NCBI RefSeq assembly: GCF_003385115.1
Contig: NZ_QUNI01000009.1
Coordinates: 123,960 to 187,959, forward strand
DNA length: 64,000 nt
Direction: 5' to 3'
Source: Flavobacterium aquicola
Lineage (GTDB): Bacteria; Bacteroidota; Bacteroidia; Flavobacteriales; Flavobacteriaceae
Below, piece after piece: positions 18,705-27,921 of this stretch. The translations under genes and the position numbers were made by a program. Positions within the stretch are counted from its first letter, which is position 1; each line of letters starts with the position of its first letter. The notes beneath the pieces are model-generated. The model had not been told where the DNA came from. It saw only the letters and a program-made list of their open reading frames with translations, and made no database searches.

Positions 18705-19389
18705 AGATTTAAAACAAGAGTGTTACGAAGCCAACATGCAGCTGAATGCATTGAATCTGGTAGTGTATACTTTTGGTAACGTAAGTGCCGTTGACCGCGA
18801 AAAAGGAGTTTTTGCCATCAAGCCAAGCGGTGTTCCTTACGAAGACTTAAAACCAGAAGATATTGTTATTGTTGATTTTGACAATAATGTTATCGAAGGA
18901 AGCCTGCGTCCATCTTCGGATACTAAAACGCATGCTTATTTATACAAAAACTGGCCAAATATTGGCGGTGTTGCACATACTCATGCTACTTACTCAGTAG
19001 CGTGGGCACAATCTCAAAGAGACATTCCGATTTTTGGAACCACCCATGCCGACCACTTAACCTCAGATATCCCCTGTGCTGCTCCAATGGATGACAGCTT
19101 AATCGAAGGAAACTACGAGCATAATACAGGTATCCAAATTTTGGATTGTTTCAAAGAAAAAAATCTTAATTACGAAGAAACAGAAATGGTGCTGATAGGA
19201 AATCACGGCCCTTTTGCTTGGGGAAAAAATGCTGCCAAAGCAGTCTACAACTCTAAGGTTCTTGAAGTCGTAGCCGAAATGGCTTACCTGACGCTACAGA
19301 TTAATCCTAATGCGCCGCGATTGAAAGATTCTTTGATCAAAAAGCATTACCTGCGCAAGCACGGAAAAGATTCGTATTACGGACAGTAA
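18688..19389 (+). CDS. araD: L-ribulose-5-phosphate 4-epimerase
   Basis: This 233-residue class II aldolase-family enzyme converts L-ribulose-5-phosphate to D-xylulose-5-phosphate, the exit point of the arabinose pathway. Visible motifs are FGNVSAVDRE, IKPSGVPYEDL, the zinc-site histidines in GGVAHTHATYSVAWAQ and the later GNHGPFAWG. The start at MSSQYKDLKQE (18688) gives the usual AraD length. An upstream in-frame start at 18652 would add 12 unrelated residues read from within araB. The ribosome site AAAAAAAGAAAAA lies inside the end of araB. Confidence 0.96.
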   Translation: MSSQYKDLKQECYEANMQLNALNLVVYTFGNVSAVDREKGVFAIKPSGVPYEDLKPEDIVIVDFDNNVIEGSLRPSSDTKTHAYLYKNWPNIGGVAHTHATYSVAWAQSQRDIPIFGTTHADHLTSDIPCAAPMDDSLIEGNYEHNTGIQILDCFKEKNLNYEETEMVLIGNHGPFAWGKNAAKAVYNSKVLEVVAEMAYLTLQINPNAPRLKDSLIKKHYLRKHGKDSYYGQ

Positions 19390-19391
19390 TT

Positions 19392-19486
19392 GTTTATTCG
19401 TTGAATTGTTTAATCGTTGAATCGATTTTACAACATAACGATTAAACAGTTAAACGATTAAACAAATAAACAGTTAACGATTAAAC
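19392..19486. repeat. Cluster of AACGATTAAAC repeats between araD and araA
   Basis: The 11-mer AACGATTAAAC occurs at 19437-19447, 19453-19463 and 19476-19486. Its exact complement lies at 19408-19418, with a one-mismatch inverted copy at 19392-19402. The copy at 19408 and that at 19437 can form an 11-bp stem. The cluster fills most of the 108-bp araD-araA gap. Confidence 0.8.
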
Positions 19487-19497
19487 ATAAAAACATA

Positions 19498-21006
19498 ATG
19501 ATAGATATATCTCAAAAAGAAGTTTGGTTTGTAGTAGGAAGCCAAGAATTATACGGACCAGAAACATTATTAAAAGTTGCAGAACATGCTGCAATTATGG
19601 GAAAAGGATTTAATGAAGCTTCTCAGATTCCAGTAAAAGTGGTTACTAAAGACACTTTGAAATCTCCTAAACAAGTATTGGATTTATGCTTAGAAGCTAA
19701 TTCAAACAAAAACTGTATTGGAATCATCACTTGGATGCATACTTTCTCTCCAGCCAAAATGTGGATTGGCGGTTTGAGTATTTTGAACAAACCATTGTGC
19801 CACTTACATACACAATACAATGCCGAAATTCCATGGGCAACTATCGATATGGATTTCATGAACTTGAACCAATCGGCTCACGGAGATAGAGAATTTGGTT
19901 TTATGATGTCAAGAATGCGTAAAAAACGCAAAGTAATTGTAGGACACTGGCAGGAAGAACGCGTTTTGACAAAACTAGGAAACTGGACAAGAGTTGCCTT
20001 GGGTTGGAACGAATTACAAAACTTAAAAGTAGCACGTATTGGTGACAATATGCGTGAAGTAGCAGTAACTGAAGGAGATAAAGTAGAAGCGCAATTGCGT
20101 TTTGGAATGTCTGTAAATGGATATGATTCTTCAGATGTTACTAAACATATTGAGAAAGTAACAGATGTACAATTAGCTGATTTATTAGCAGTTTATGAAG
20201 CTTCTTATAACTTAACACCATCACTTTTAGAAGGCGGAGCGCAAAGACAATCTTTGGCAGAAGCGGCAAAAATTGAATTAGGTTTAAGAGCTTTCCTTGA
20301 AGAGGGAGGTTTTGGAGCATTTACAGATACTTTTGAAAACTTAGGAGTTTGGAAACAGCTTCCTGGAATTGCAACACAACGTTTAATGGCTGATGGATAT
20401 GGTTTTGGTGGTGAAGGAGACTGGAAAACTGCTGCAATGGTTAGAGCTTTAAAAGTTATGAATGTTGGTCTTGAAGGAGGAACTTCGTTCATGGAAGATT
20501 ATACATACCACTTTACTCCGCAAAAATCATACGTTTTAGGATCACACATGCTGGAAATCTGTCCATCTATCGCTGACGGAAAACCATCTTGCGAAGTGCA
20601 TCCGCTAGGAATCGGCGGAAAAGAAGATCCAGCTCGTTTAGTATTTAATTCCCCTGCTGGAGATGCTATCAACGTATCATTAGTTGATATGGGTACTCGT
20701 TTCAGATTAATCGTAAACGAAGTGACTGCAGTGAAACCTATGGCTGAATTACCAAAACTACCAGTAGCACGCGTGTTATGGGACTGCAAACCAAACTTGG
20801 ATGTAGCTGCTACAGCCTGGATTCTTGCCGGAGGTGCGCACCACACTGTTTACAGCCAAGCTGTGACTACAGAATTCATGGAAGATTTTGCTGACATCGC
20901 TGGTATCGAATTATTGGTAATCGATGCAAATACGACTATCCGTAATTTCAAAGATACTATAAATGCAAATGAAGCTTATTTCCATTTGTTTCAGCATAAA
21001 CTGTAA
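19498..21006 (+). CDS. araA: L-arabinose isomerase
   Basis: This 502-residue cytoplasmic enzyme interconverts L-arabinose and L-ribulose, the first step of the pathway. Length matches the AraA family (about 500). Characteristic stretches include VWFVVGSQELYGPETL at the N-terminus, ITWMHTFSPAKMWI, LLEGGAQRQSLAEAAK, EGGFGAFTDTFENL and GGTSFMEDYTYHF. The metal-binding residues are expected at the Glu of GGTSFMEDY and the His in GSHMLEICPS. It lies 108 bp after araD behind a repeat cluster, so it may share the araBD transcript or be regulated separately. The order araB-araD-araA is common in Bacteroidota. Confidence 0.97.
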   Translation: MIDISQKEVWFVVGSQELYGPETLLKVAEHAAIMGKGFNEASQIPVKVVTKDTLKSPKQVLDLCLEANSNKNCIGIITWMHTFSPAKMWIGGLSILNKPLCHLHTQYNAEIPWATIDMDFMNLNQSAHGDREFGFMMSRMRKKRKVIVGHWQEERVLTKLGNWTRVALGWNELQNLKVARIGDNMREVAVTEGDKVEAQLRFGMSVNGYDSSDVTKHIEKVTDVQLADLLAVYEASYNLTPSLLEGGAQRQSLAEAAKIELGLRAFLEEGGFGAFTDTFENLGVWKQLPGIATQRLMADGYGFGGEGDWKTAAMVRALKVMNVGLEGGTSFMEDYTYHFTPQKSYVLGSHMLEICPSIADGKPSCEVHPLGIGGKEDPARLVFNSPAGDAINVSLVDMGTRFRLIVNEVTAVKPMAELPKLPVARVLWDCKPNLDVAATAWILAGGAHHTVYSQAVTTEFMEDFADIAGIELLVIDANTTIRNFKDTINANEAYFHLFQHKL

Positions 21007-21107
21007 TAAATTGTAAATGTTTAATTGTGAATTGTTAATGCCAAAAGACTGTAATACACAATCACTTTTGGATTGTTATAAATAAATTGTTTAGTTAAGT
21101 TAGTTAA

Positions 21108-21148
21108 ACTCCTGCAGGATTTTGAAAATGCTGCAGGAGTAATTTTAT
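21108..21148 (+). terminator. Terminator after araA
   Basis: ACTCCTGCAG (21108-21117) pairs perfectly with CTGCAGGAGT (21131-21140), followed by AATTTTATT. It ends the araBDA unit. Confidence 0.7.
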
Positions 21149-21199
21149 TAGAGTTTTGATTTAAGTTTCTTCTATTTTGAAAATTAAATTTGTTGTTAG

Positions 21200-21313
21200 C
21201 AGGAGTCCGCGTGAGGGATTGAAGTGGAGCTCTTTTTTATTTGGCTTTTTTGCCAAATAAAAAAAGCGGGAACGGAAAGCCCGACCCGAAGTTTTTTCAC
21301 GAAGGGTCACGCC
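21200..21313 (+). repeat. Structured dispersed repeat, copy 1
   Basis: Box 1 is GGGATTGAAGTGGA (21215-21228). A hairpin follows, TTTTTTATTTGGC against GCCAAATAAAAAA (21233-21245 with 21252-21264). Box 2 is AACGGAAAGC (21271-21280). An outer pairing GCGTGA (21209-21214) with TCACGC (21307-21312) encloses them. Boxes match copies 2-4; the hairpin sequence does not. Confidence 0.75.
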
Positions 21314-21488
21314 TAAATGATTTAAGTTAAAATATTGAATAGTTTCACGATAAACTGTTAAAATTATCCTAATCTAAGTATTGTTTTGCTTTGGCGTTTC
21401 TTATTTTTATGATATGGCAAAGCTTTATCGGACTGAGAAACAAAATGATTGTTTTGCATAAAGTAGTAAACCAAAAAAAATAAAATAT

Positions 21489-22676
21489 ATGAATCTAGTA
21501 AAACGTTGTGTTTATGGAATTTCCATTTTAAGTTTAGTAAGTATGAATGTACAGTGCAAAGGAGAGAAAAAAGAGGAAGCAGCGGGAACTGCTCAAGAAG
21601 CTAAAGCCACAGATTCTGTATCGATAGTAAAAACGGTATATGGTGAAACCGAAAAAGGAGAACAAATAGACCGTTACACCTTGAAAAACCAAAAAGGAAT
21701 GGAAGTAAACATTATCACCTATGGTGGTATTATCACTTCCCTAAAAGTGCCTAATAAAGCAGGAAAATCTGAAGAGGTGGTGATTGGTTTTAATTCATTG
21801 GAACAATATCAAAAAGCTAATCCTTACTTTGGAGCTTTGATTGGAAGATTTGGCAACCGTATTGCAAAAGGTAAATTTACTTTGGACGGAAAACAATACT
21901 CATTAGCCATTAACAATGAACCAAATGCACTGCACGGAGGACCTGAAGGTTTCCATAGAGTAGTTTGGACTGCTGAGGAAGCTAAAGGAGGCGATACTGC
22001 ATCTTTAAAATTAAAATATGTTGCCAAAGACATGGAAGAAGGCTATCCAGGTAACCTGACAGTTTTTGTTACTTACACTTTGAACAAAGACAATGCATTG
22101 GACGTGCTTTATGAAGCTACTACCGACAAGAAAACAGTTGTAAACTTGACACAGCATTCTTATTTCAACCTGTCATCTGATTTCTCTAAACCAATTTTAG
22201 ATCATGAAATCACTATTGATGCAGATAAATTAGTTCCAGTAGATGCTACGCTTATTCCGACAGGAAAATTGACTGATGTAACTAATACTCCTTTCGATTT
22301 TAGAAAGCCAAAAGCTGTTGGCAAAGAAATCAATGCAGCTGATGACCAATTGAAAAAAGGATTGGGTTATGACCACTGCTGGGTTTTAAATAACCAAGGA
22401 AAAGGAGACCGTTTAGTTGCTTCGGCTTACCATGCTGGAAGCGGAAGATTATTAGAAGTGTATACTGATCAGCCTGGAATTCAATTCTACTCTGGGAACT
22501 TCCTTGATGGAACTTTACCAATGAGAAACGGCGGAACATATGCACACAGAACTGGTTTTTGTCTTGAAACACAGCATTACCCAGATTCTCCAAATCAAAA
22601 AGATTTCCCAACGACTGTATTAAGTCCGGGAGAAAATTATAAAACAAAAACTACTTTTAAATTTTCGGTTAAGTAG
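21489..22676 (+). CDS. galM: Aldose 1-epimerase (mutarotase), lipoprotein
   Basis: This 395-residue GalM-family protein interconverts alpha and beta anomers of aldoses such as galactose or arabinose. It has a lipoprotein-like signal (VQCKGE, Cys23), so it is periplasmic or membrane-anchored rather than cytoplasmic like enterobacterial GalM. Motifs seen are NIITYGGIITSLKVP, LIGRFGNRIAKGKF with NEPNALHGG (catalytic His region), VNLTQHSYFNL (second His) and LGYDHCWVL. The catalytic glutamate is expected in GFCLETQHYPDSPN. It is the last gene of the sugar locus and is followed by its own terminator. It would speed entry of released arabinose or galactose into the pathway. Confidence 0.93.
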   Translation: MNLVKRCVYGISILSLVSMNVQCKGEKKEEAAGTAQEAKATDSVSIVKTVYGETEKGEQIDRYTLKNQKGMEVNIITYGGIITSLKVPNKAGKSEEVVIGFNSLEQYQKANPYFGALIGRFGNRIAKGKFTLDGKQYSLAINNEPNALHGGPEGFHRVVWTAEEAKGGDTASLKLKYVAKDMEEGYPGNLTVFVTYTLNKDNALDVLYEATTDKKTVVNLTQHSYFNLSSDFSKPILDHEITIDADKLVPVDATLIPTGKLTDVTNTPFDFRKPKAVGKEINAADDQLKKGLGYDHCWVLNNQGKGDRLVASAYHAGSGRLLEVYTDQPGIQFYSGNFLDGTLPMRNGGTYAHRTGFCLETQHYPDSPNQKDFPTTVLSPGENYKTKTTFKFSVK

Positions 22677-22765
22677 TTTAATAAACACTAGTTATTATAT
22701 AAAATTTGGTTATTAGTTAGAATATCTAGTTTAAAAGATTAATGAATGTTAGTCTTTATAGAATT

Positions 22766-22797
22766 CCTCGGGAGGTTATGCTTTCCGAGGTTTTTTT
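22766..22797 (+). terminator. Terminator after galM
   Basis: CCTCGG (22766-22771) pairs with CCGAGG (22785-22790), followed by seven T. Confidence 0.7.
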
Positions 22798-23217
22798 ATG
22801 GATTGAATTAACCTTAATATTGATGATTTGCCTTGTAACCATTTCATTAGTTAAAATAAATGAAACGTATTTCATATATTATGACTTTCCAAAACCAATT
22901 GAAGAAGCCAACAGAGACAACAGCTATTCACTAAACAGAAAATTCCTGCTGATTGATACAAAAATTTAATTTCTTCATTGCATCTTAATACCAAATCCAT
23001 ACAGCCATTTTAACGACAGAACACTAAATCAGAAAACAATCTTACTGAACCAATTTTGCTACTATTAACTAACGAGAGTGTTTTTATTTTTTATTGACAA
23101 GAATAGCAAACCGTTCATAGGAAGTTAAGATTTAAATTTTGCTATAAACAAAAAAGTTCAATAAATAAAAATCTGCTTTCGTTTAGGAAAAAATAAATTT
23201 AAAGTCTATAATATATA

Positions 23218-23247
23218 AATCCCGAAATTATTAATAATTTCAGGATT
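23218..23247 (-). terminator. Terminator of the T9SS protein gene
   Basis: AATCCCGAAATTATT (23218-23232) pairs with AATAATTTCAGGATT (23233-23247) with one mismatch, 25 bp past the stop of the minus-strand gene. Confidence 0.6.
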
Positions 23248-23272
23248 TCAAAATATGTAGATTAATTGTTAT

Positions 23273-25741
23273 TTATTTTTTAATTATTTTTTTCGTTGTA
23301 ACTCCTGAATCAGAAAAAACCTTTATAAAATAAACTCCTGAAGCAAACATAGACATATCAATTTCGGTTCCACTTGTACTTTGAACTTTAGATGAGTACA
23401 ACTCTGTACCATTTGAAGAATAAACAGCAATTTTGGTTGGTGAAATTGAATTTGAAAACGATAAATTCATTTTTTCCTGCACCGGAACCGGATAAAACTG
23501 CACATTAGAAACCCATTTTTCAGGTGTGAGATCAAGGGATAATGATGATTTAGCACCTATGTTAACCTTTATAACTATAGAAGAAAGGTCATTAATTCCA
23601 TTCTTTGCTGTTCCTATTGCAAACATATAATTATTAGTATTCATTGATGTTTTTGATTTACGGGAAATTATCGAACTTTCTGTTTCTTGTTCTTCTATAG
23701 GGATAAGATCACTTACAGCATCAATTACATTTGGCATAGAAAAATCTTTCTTAAAAGTACCGTCAAGATTTATAGCAGTGACGCTTGGGCCAGCAACTGA
23801 AACCTCACTAACATAAATAACAGAATCCATTTCCTCTATTTTACTATAATGGTGGTATGTAACTCCTCCTAGATTACCTATTTGTGATACACTTACATTT
23901 TCATTAAATTTAAGGTCCATTTCTCCGTCCTTGGACAGTTTAACAATTTGGTTAGGAGACGAAATTCCATTATAATTTAAAAAACCACCCGCAAGTATAA
24001 TCTCGCCAGACTTCAGCACTTTCATTTTTTCAAATAATGAATCCGGTCCCTGCCCAATATTAAAATCAGTGTCAATTGATGTATCAAAATTAAATCGAAT
24101 TAGTTTAACCGTATACCCTAAACCAGAACGATTTAAAAGATATCTACAAATAAATTTATCATTTTGCATTTCAAATTTAATATGTGTAGTCCAAAAATTT
24201 GGATCAGAATTTACTGGGAATACAGCTTCTTGTTTCCCTTCTTCATTCAGCATGTAGAGACCCCATTGATCAGTAATTAAAATTTTACCGTTATCTAGAA
24301 CTTTAAATTGTTCAATTGCTAATAATTGGCTATCCTTTTTAAAATCAAAATCCTTTAAAACATTTCCATTATTATCCAGTTTTAAGAATTTATCTTTAGT
24401 GCTGACAAAAATTGTTGAGTTGTCTATAATTTGAAACTGTTTAATTTCACCAAGATATTTTGAAAAAACAAATGAATTATCAACCGTTCCGTTTTCATTC
24501 AACAAACCAATTCCATAGGTTTCAATTTCATTAATTTTTACAAAATCTCCTACGCAAACTAATTTTCCATCAAAATAACCACCAGTTAAGAAAGCACCTA
24601 ATCTACAAGGCTGCAATTCAGAAGAAGGCTTTACATTCCCTTCTAAATCACATACAGATAAACCATACCTATTTCCTGTTTGCTCGGAATTGTTATAAAA
24701 AATTTTATCTCCTACAAAACTACTAACAAAATTATCTGAACCAAATTCATTCAATTTAACAGGATTAAAATTTTCGTCCAATGATCCATCAGAATTAAGC
24801 CTAATTAGATAAGGTCTACTAACAATTCCGTTATTTATTTCGGCGTCAATGTACACAAAAGAATCCTTTATTACCACTGCAGAATTTGCATAACTATAAT
24901 ATTGAGAATAAAAACTGTTGTCAATTGACCCGTCTAAATTTAACCTACACATATTATAAGTGGGTAAATTATCAATCATCCTGAGAAAGTTTCCACCAAT
25001 TAACAATTTACCATCATCTTGAATTGTCATCGAAAATCCATACCCCTTAGCTCCATCTCCTACATCAAAAGCGGTATCAATTATACCCTCAGAATTCAAT
25101 TTTACAATACTATTCTTAGTCATTCCATCAACTAACGAAAATAAACCGCTCACATATATAGAATTATCAAAAACTTTTACATCACTTACTTTTTTATCAA
25201 AAGAAATATCATTTTTAAAAGTTCCATCAATACTAAAATCGCCATTGTATCTTTTTAAATAACCATTGTCTGATATAAAACCTCCAGAAACAAGAATTTT
25301 ATCATTGTATTGTATTGCAATTGATGTAACATCTTTTAAATCCGTAATCTCAGCTTTAATTTCACCGTCTGCGCTGAGTTGAAAAATAATTGCTTTTTCA
25401 TCTTGCATATTATAAGGATTATCAAAATGAGCCACTGCAATAATATTACCATTACGCTGCAATTCAACTTTTTTAATTTTTAAATTACTAGGATCATTGA
25501 ATAAAAATGTTTCATCCAGCGAATAATCTGCATTTAAGCGAATAAGATTATTTACCTTTTTATCCTTATAAAATGCAATATCTCCTCCGACTAAAATCTT
25601 ACCATTAGGAAGTTGTCTTGTAACTGTGATTCCTGCTGCTTTATAAGGTATTGGCTCAACGAAAGTCTCATCGATAGTTTGGGAATAAGATGATAAAATT
25701 CCAAAAAAAGCAAGTAATAATAATGAGTAAAGTTTCTTCAT
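23273..25741 (-). CDS. Secreted delta-60 repeat protein with T9SS C-terminal sorting domain
   Basis: This 822-residue protein has an N-terminal signal peptide (LLLAFFGILSSYSQ). The body is made of about ten delta-60 type repeats. Each has a beta blade such as GKLLIGGNF followed by a conserved end like LNLDGSIDNSF or LNSDGSLDENF, so the fold is probably a beta-propeller. The C-terminal ~80 residues (VQFYPVPVQEKMNLSF to VTTKKIIKK, with VYFIKVFSDSG) are a type A sorting domain, so it is exported by the type IX system and probably surface-attached. Its function is unknown; such proteins may act in adhesion. It is a single-gene unit with its own terminator. Confidence 0.9.
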   Translation of the reverse strand: MKKLYSLLLLAFFGILSSYSQTIDETFVEPIPYKAAGITVTRQLPNGKILVGGDIAFYKDKKVNNLIRLNADYSLDETFLFNDPSNLKIKKVELQRNGNIIAVAHFDNPYNMQDEKAIIFQLSADGEIKAEITDLKDVTSIAIQYNDKILVSGGFISDNGYLKRYNGDFSIDGTFKNDISFDKKVSDVKVFDNSIYVSGLFSLVDGMTKNSIVKLNSEGIIDTAFDVGDGAKGYGFSMTIQDDGKLLIGGNFLRMIDNLPTYNMCRLNLDGSIDNSFYSQYYSYANSAVVIKDSFVYIDAEINNGIVSRPYLIRLNSDGSLDENFNPVKLNEFGSDNFVSSFVGDKIFYNNSEQTGNRYGLSVCDLEGNVKPSSELQPCRLGAFLTGGYFDGKLVCVGDFVKINEIETYGIGLLNENGTVDNSFVFSKYLGEIKQFQIIDNSTIFVSTKDKFLKLDNNGNVLKDFDFKKDSQLLAIEQFKVLDNGKILITDQWGLYMLNEEGKQEAVFPVNSDPNFWTTHIKFEMQNDKFICRYLLNRSGLGYTVKLIRFNFDTSIDTDFNIGQGPDSLFEKMKVLKSGEIILAGGFLNYNGISSPNQIVKLSKDGEMDLKFNENVSVSQIGNLGGVTYHHYSKIEEMDSVIYVSEVSVAGPSVTAINLDGTFKKDFSMPNVIDAVSDLIPIEEQETESSIISRKSKTSMNTNNYMFAIGTAKNGINDLSSIVIKVNIGAKSSLSLDLTPEKWVSNVQFYPVPVQEKMNLSFSNSISPTKIAVYSSNGTELYSSKVQSTSGTEIDMSMFASGVYFIKVFSDSGVTTKKIIKK

Positions 25742-26077
25742 TCAAAGTCTTTTAAAAGTTATTTTTTTTGATTTGATACTGTTTTAAACTAATTCGAAAT
25801 CTTAGCATTGTTATAATTAAAAAATCAGCAGAAAACTAATTAGTTTTTTAACATTTCAAATATAAACCTATTTTGAAGAATAGTACGGAAATATTCTATC
25901 AGAAAGAGATTAACTTAACAAAAAAAAATCCTATTGTAGTTTTAGAATTAAATAGCTAGAACCATAAATTATTACTGGTACATTGTTAGCTTTAAAAATA
26001 TTTCGGGGGAATACGGGAAAGGATAAAATAAAAAATCCTTTAACCGTTTGTTTACAACGTTTAAAGGATTCTTAAAG
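25742..26077. other. Intergenic region between the T9SS gene and tRNA-Leu
   Basis: This 336-bp gap holds a possible minus-strand -7 box (TATATTTG, complement of 25857-25864) for the T9SS protein gene and the tRNA-Leu terminator (26026-26070). Nothing else was seen. A minus-strand open frame at 25972-26175 is only the tRNA read as protein. Confidence 0.6.
26026..26070 (-). terminator. Terminator of tRNA-Leu
   Basis: AATCCTTTAA (26034-26043) pairs perfectly with TTAAAGGATT (26061-26070). On the minus strand the stem runs into a T-rich stretch. Confidence 0.75.
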
Positions 26078-26159
26078 TGCGGATAATAGGACTCGAACCT
26101 ACACGCCTTGCGGCACCAGATCCTAAGTCTGGCATGTCTACCAATTTCACCATATCCGC
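26078..26159 (-). tRNA. tRNA-Leu (anticodon UAG)
   Basis: Read on the minus strand, the acceptor stem is GCGGATA pairing with TATCCGC plus discriminator A. The D-arm is GGTGAAATTGGTAGAC. The anticodon arm is CCAGA CTTAGGA TCTGG with anticodon TAG (complement of 26123-26125). A variable arm TGCCGCAAGGCG of class II type and a T-arm with GGTTCGAGTCC follow. The length of 82 nt fits tRNA-Leu. CCA is not encoded. A terminator follows 8 nt downstream. Confidence 0.95.
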
Positions 26160-26237
26160 TCAATTGTGGGTGCAAAGATAATCATATCTTCCAATATTCA
26201 AAGGATTTTTTAAAAAAAATATCTATTCTATTTTTTG

Positions 26238-26245
26238 TATTTTTG
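26238..26245 (+). promoter_or_regulatory. Promoter -7 box of the dipeptidase gene
   Basis: TATTTTTG fits TAnnTTTG and ends 23 bp before the ATG at 26269. No good TTG is seen at the -33 spacing. Confidence 0.45.
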
Positions 26246-26268
26246 ATTCACAAAAAAATTCTGATTTA

Positions 26269-27657
26269 ATGGAAGACATAAAACAATACGTTACAAAACA
26301 CAAAGATCGGTTTATCAACGAATTAATAGAACTTTTAAAAATTCCATCTGTAAGTGCAGACACCGCTTTTTCCCAAGATGTTCTTGATACTGCTGATGCC
26401 GTAAAAGCAAGTTTAGAGAATGCAGGATGCGATTTTGTCGAAATTTGCGACACTGCCGGCTACCCTATCGTATATGGCGAGAAAATAATCGACCCAAAAC
26501 TGCCTACGGTTTTAGTATATGGACATTATGATGTTCAGCCTGCAGATCCATTAGAATTATGGACTTCTCCCCCATTTGAACCCGTTATCAAAAAAACTGA
26601 AATCCATCCTGAAGGTGCAATTTTTGCCAGAGGATCCTGTGATGACAAAGGCCAGATGTATATGCATGTAAAAGCTTTTGAATACATGATTCAAACCAAT
26701 ACTTTGCCTTGTAATGTAAAATTCATGATTGAGGGCGAAGAAGAAGTAGGAAGTGTCAACCTGAAAACTTTTGTGGAAAACAATACCAAAAAACTGAAAA
26801 ATGACGTGATTTTGATTTCGGACACGGGAATGATTTCAAATCAGCAGCCTTCTATCACAACGGGACTTCGCGGTTTAAGCTATGTCGAAGTCGAAGTTAC
26901 CGGACCAAACCGTGATCTCCATTCTGGATTATATGGTGGAGCAGTTGCTAACCCTATTAATATTTTGGCCAAAATGATTGCCCAGCTTCACGACAAAAAC
27001 AATCATATTACTATTCCTGGTTTCTATGACAATGTCGAAGAACTTTCTCTTGAAGAAAGAGCCGAAATGGCCAAAGCTCCTTTCAATCTCGATAATTATA
27101 AGAAAGCATTAGATCTAAATGATATTTACGGCGAAACTGGCTATGTAACCAACGAACGCAATTCGATCCGACCTACATTAGATGTAAACGGAATTTGGGG
27201 CGGATACACCGGAGAAGGTGCCAAAACCGTTATTGCCAGCAAAGCTTTTGCTAAAATCTCCATGCGTTTAGTTCCCAACCAAGACTGGGAAGAAATCACA
27301 GACCTTTTCACCAAACATTTCATCAGCATTGCGCCGGCGGGTGTTACTGTAAAAGTCACACCTCATCACGGCGGTCAGGGCTATGTGACGCCAATCGACA
27401 GTATTGGATATCAGGCTGCAAACAAAGCATATACCGAAACTTTTGGAATTCCGGCAATTCCTGTGCGTTCCGGAGGAAGCATCCCTATTGTGGCCTTATT
27501 CGAAAAAGAACTAAAAAGCAAAACAATCCTTATGGGCTTTGGTCTTGACAGCGATGCCATACATTCGCCAAACGAGCATTTCGGAATTTTTAATTTTCTA
27601 AAAGGGATTGAAACCATTCCGTTGTTTTATAAATATTTTGTGGAGCTTTCGAAATAA
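26269..27657 (+). CDS. M20-family dipeptidase
   Basis: This 462-residue cytoplasmic metallopeptidase without a signal peptide resembles CNDP/PepV-type dipeptidases. Metal and catalytic motifs of M20 are present: YGHYDVQPAD (His86, Asp88), RGSCDDKGQ, the catalytic Glu pair in EGEEEVGS, the Asp in SDTGMI, and HSPNEHFG near the C-terminus. The dimerisation domain lies in the middle (GLRGLSYVEVEVTG onward). It would split dipeptides or N-capped peptides during amino acid recycling. It is a monocistronic gene with its own promoter box and a strong terminator, and it stands divergent from tRNA-Leu. Confidence 0.93.
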   Translation: MEDIKQYVTKHKDRFINELIELLKIPSVSADTAFSQDVLDTADAVKASLENAGCDFVEICDTAGYPIVYGEKIIDPKLPTVLVYGHYDVQPADPLELWTSPPFEPVIKKTEIHPEGAIFARGSCDDKGQMYMHVKAFEYMIQTNTLPCNVKFMIEGEEEVGSVNLKTFVENNTKKLKNDVILISDTGMISNQQPSITTGLRGLSYVEVEVTGPNRDLHSGLYGGAVANPINILAKMIAQLHDKNNHITIPGFYDNVEELSLEERAEMAKAPFNLDNYKKALDLNDIYGETGYVTNERNSIRPTLDVNGIWGGYTGEGAKTVIASKAFAKISMRLVPNQDWEEITDLFTKHFISIAPAGVTVKVTPHHGGQGYVTPIDSIGYQAANKAYTETFGIPAIPVRSGGSIPIVALFEKELKSKTILMGFGLDSDAIHSPNEHFGIFNFLKGIETIPLFYKYFVELSK

Positions 27658-27677
27658 TTCACAAAATCAAAATTCAT

Positions 27678-27708
27678 AATCCGTTCAGCAATGAGCGGAT
27701 TTTTTTTG
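27678..27708 (+). terminator. Terminator after the dipeptidase gene
   Basis: AATCCGTTCA (27678-27687) pairs with TGAGCGGATT (27692-27701), then a run of T. Confidence 0.85.
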
Positions 27709-27736
27709 TGCTTTATCCTAAATATTTGGAGCTGAT

Positions 27737-27810
27737 TCCTGCTATCCGTTACAATCTTGTAGGCCGAACCCCGGCCCACAAGGATTTCCACTTCTATCAG
27801 GACTAGAACT
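27737..27810 (-). repeat. Structured dispersed repeat, copy 2
   Basis: This copy reads on the minus strand. The complement of box 2 is GCTATCCGTT (27741-27750). The hairpin is CTTGTAGGCCG with CGGCCCACAAG (27756-27766 and 27772-27782). The complement of box 1 is TCCACTTCTATCA (27787-27799). Confidence 0.85.
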
Positions 27811-27891
27811 TCTGTATTTCATAAAATACTAATTATCAGAATTAAATTATTTCAATAACAGCTATTTTCTTTAAAAAAAATAACAAAAAAT

Positions 27892-27921
27892 TTGGCCGTA
27901 TTATTTTTTATTCTACATTTG
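27892..27921 (+). promoter_or_regulatory. Promoter of the BlaI/M56 operon
   Basis: TTG (27892-27894), a 19-bp spacer and TACATTTG (27914-27921) exactly match the Bacteroidota promoter consensus. The -7 box lies inside a BlaI-type dyad. Confidence 0.75.

Larger units (their letters stand above)
21007..21488. other. Intergenic region between araA and the mutarotase gene
   Basis: This 482-bp gap holds the araA terminator (21108-21140) and copy 1 of the window's structured repeat (about 21200-21313). Ordinary AT-rich leader follows to the mutarotase start. No coding potential was seen. Confidence 0.7.
22677..23272. other. Intergenic region between galM and the T9SS protein gene
   Basis: This 596-bp gap lies between converging genes. 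It holds a galM terminator (22766-22797) and a terminator for the converging gene (23218-23247). An open frame at 22742-22969 runs through the galM terminator and is not credible. The rest shows nothing recognisable. Confidence 0.65.

Noticed and set aside
19392..19486. Possible CRISPR array
   Set aside because: The repeats are only 11 bp, unevenly spaced and in both orientations; there are no spacers and no cas genes.
22742..22969. 75-codon plus-strand open frame with a hydrophobic segment
   Set aside because: It begins inside the leader of and runs through the galM terminator, has no family resemblance and no promoter.
25972..26175. 67-codon minus-strand open frame
   Set aside because: It is the tRNA-Leu gene read as protein.
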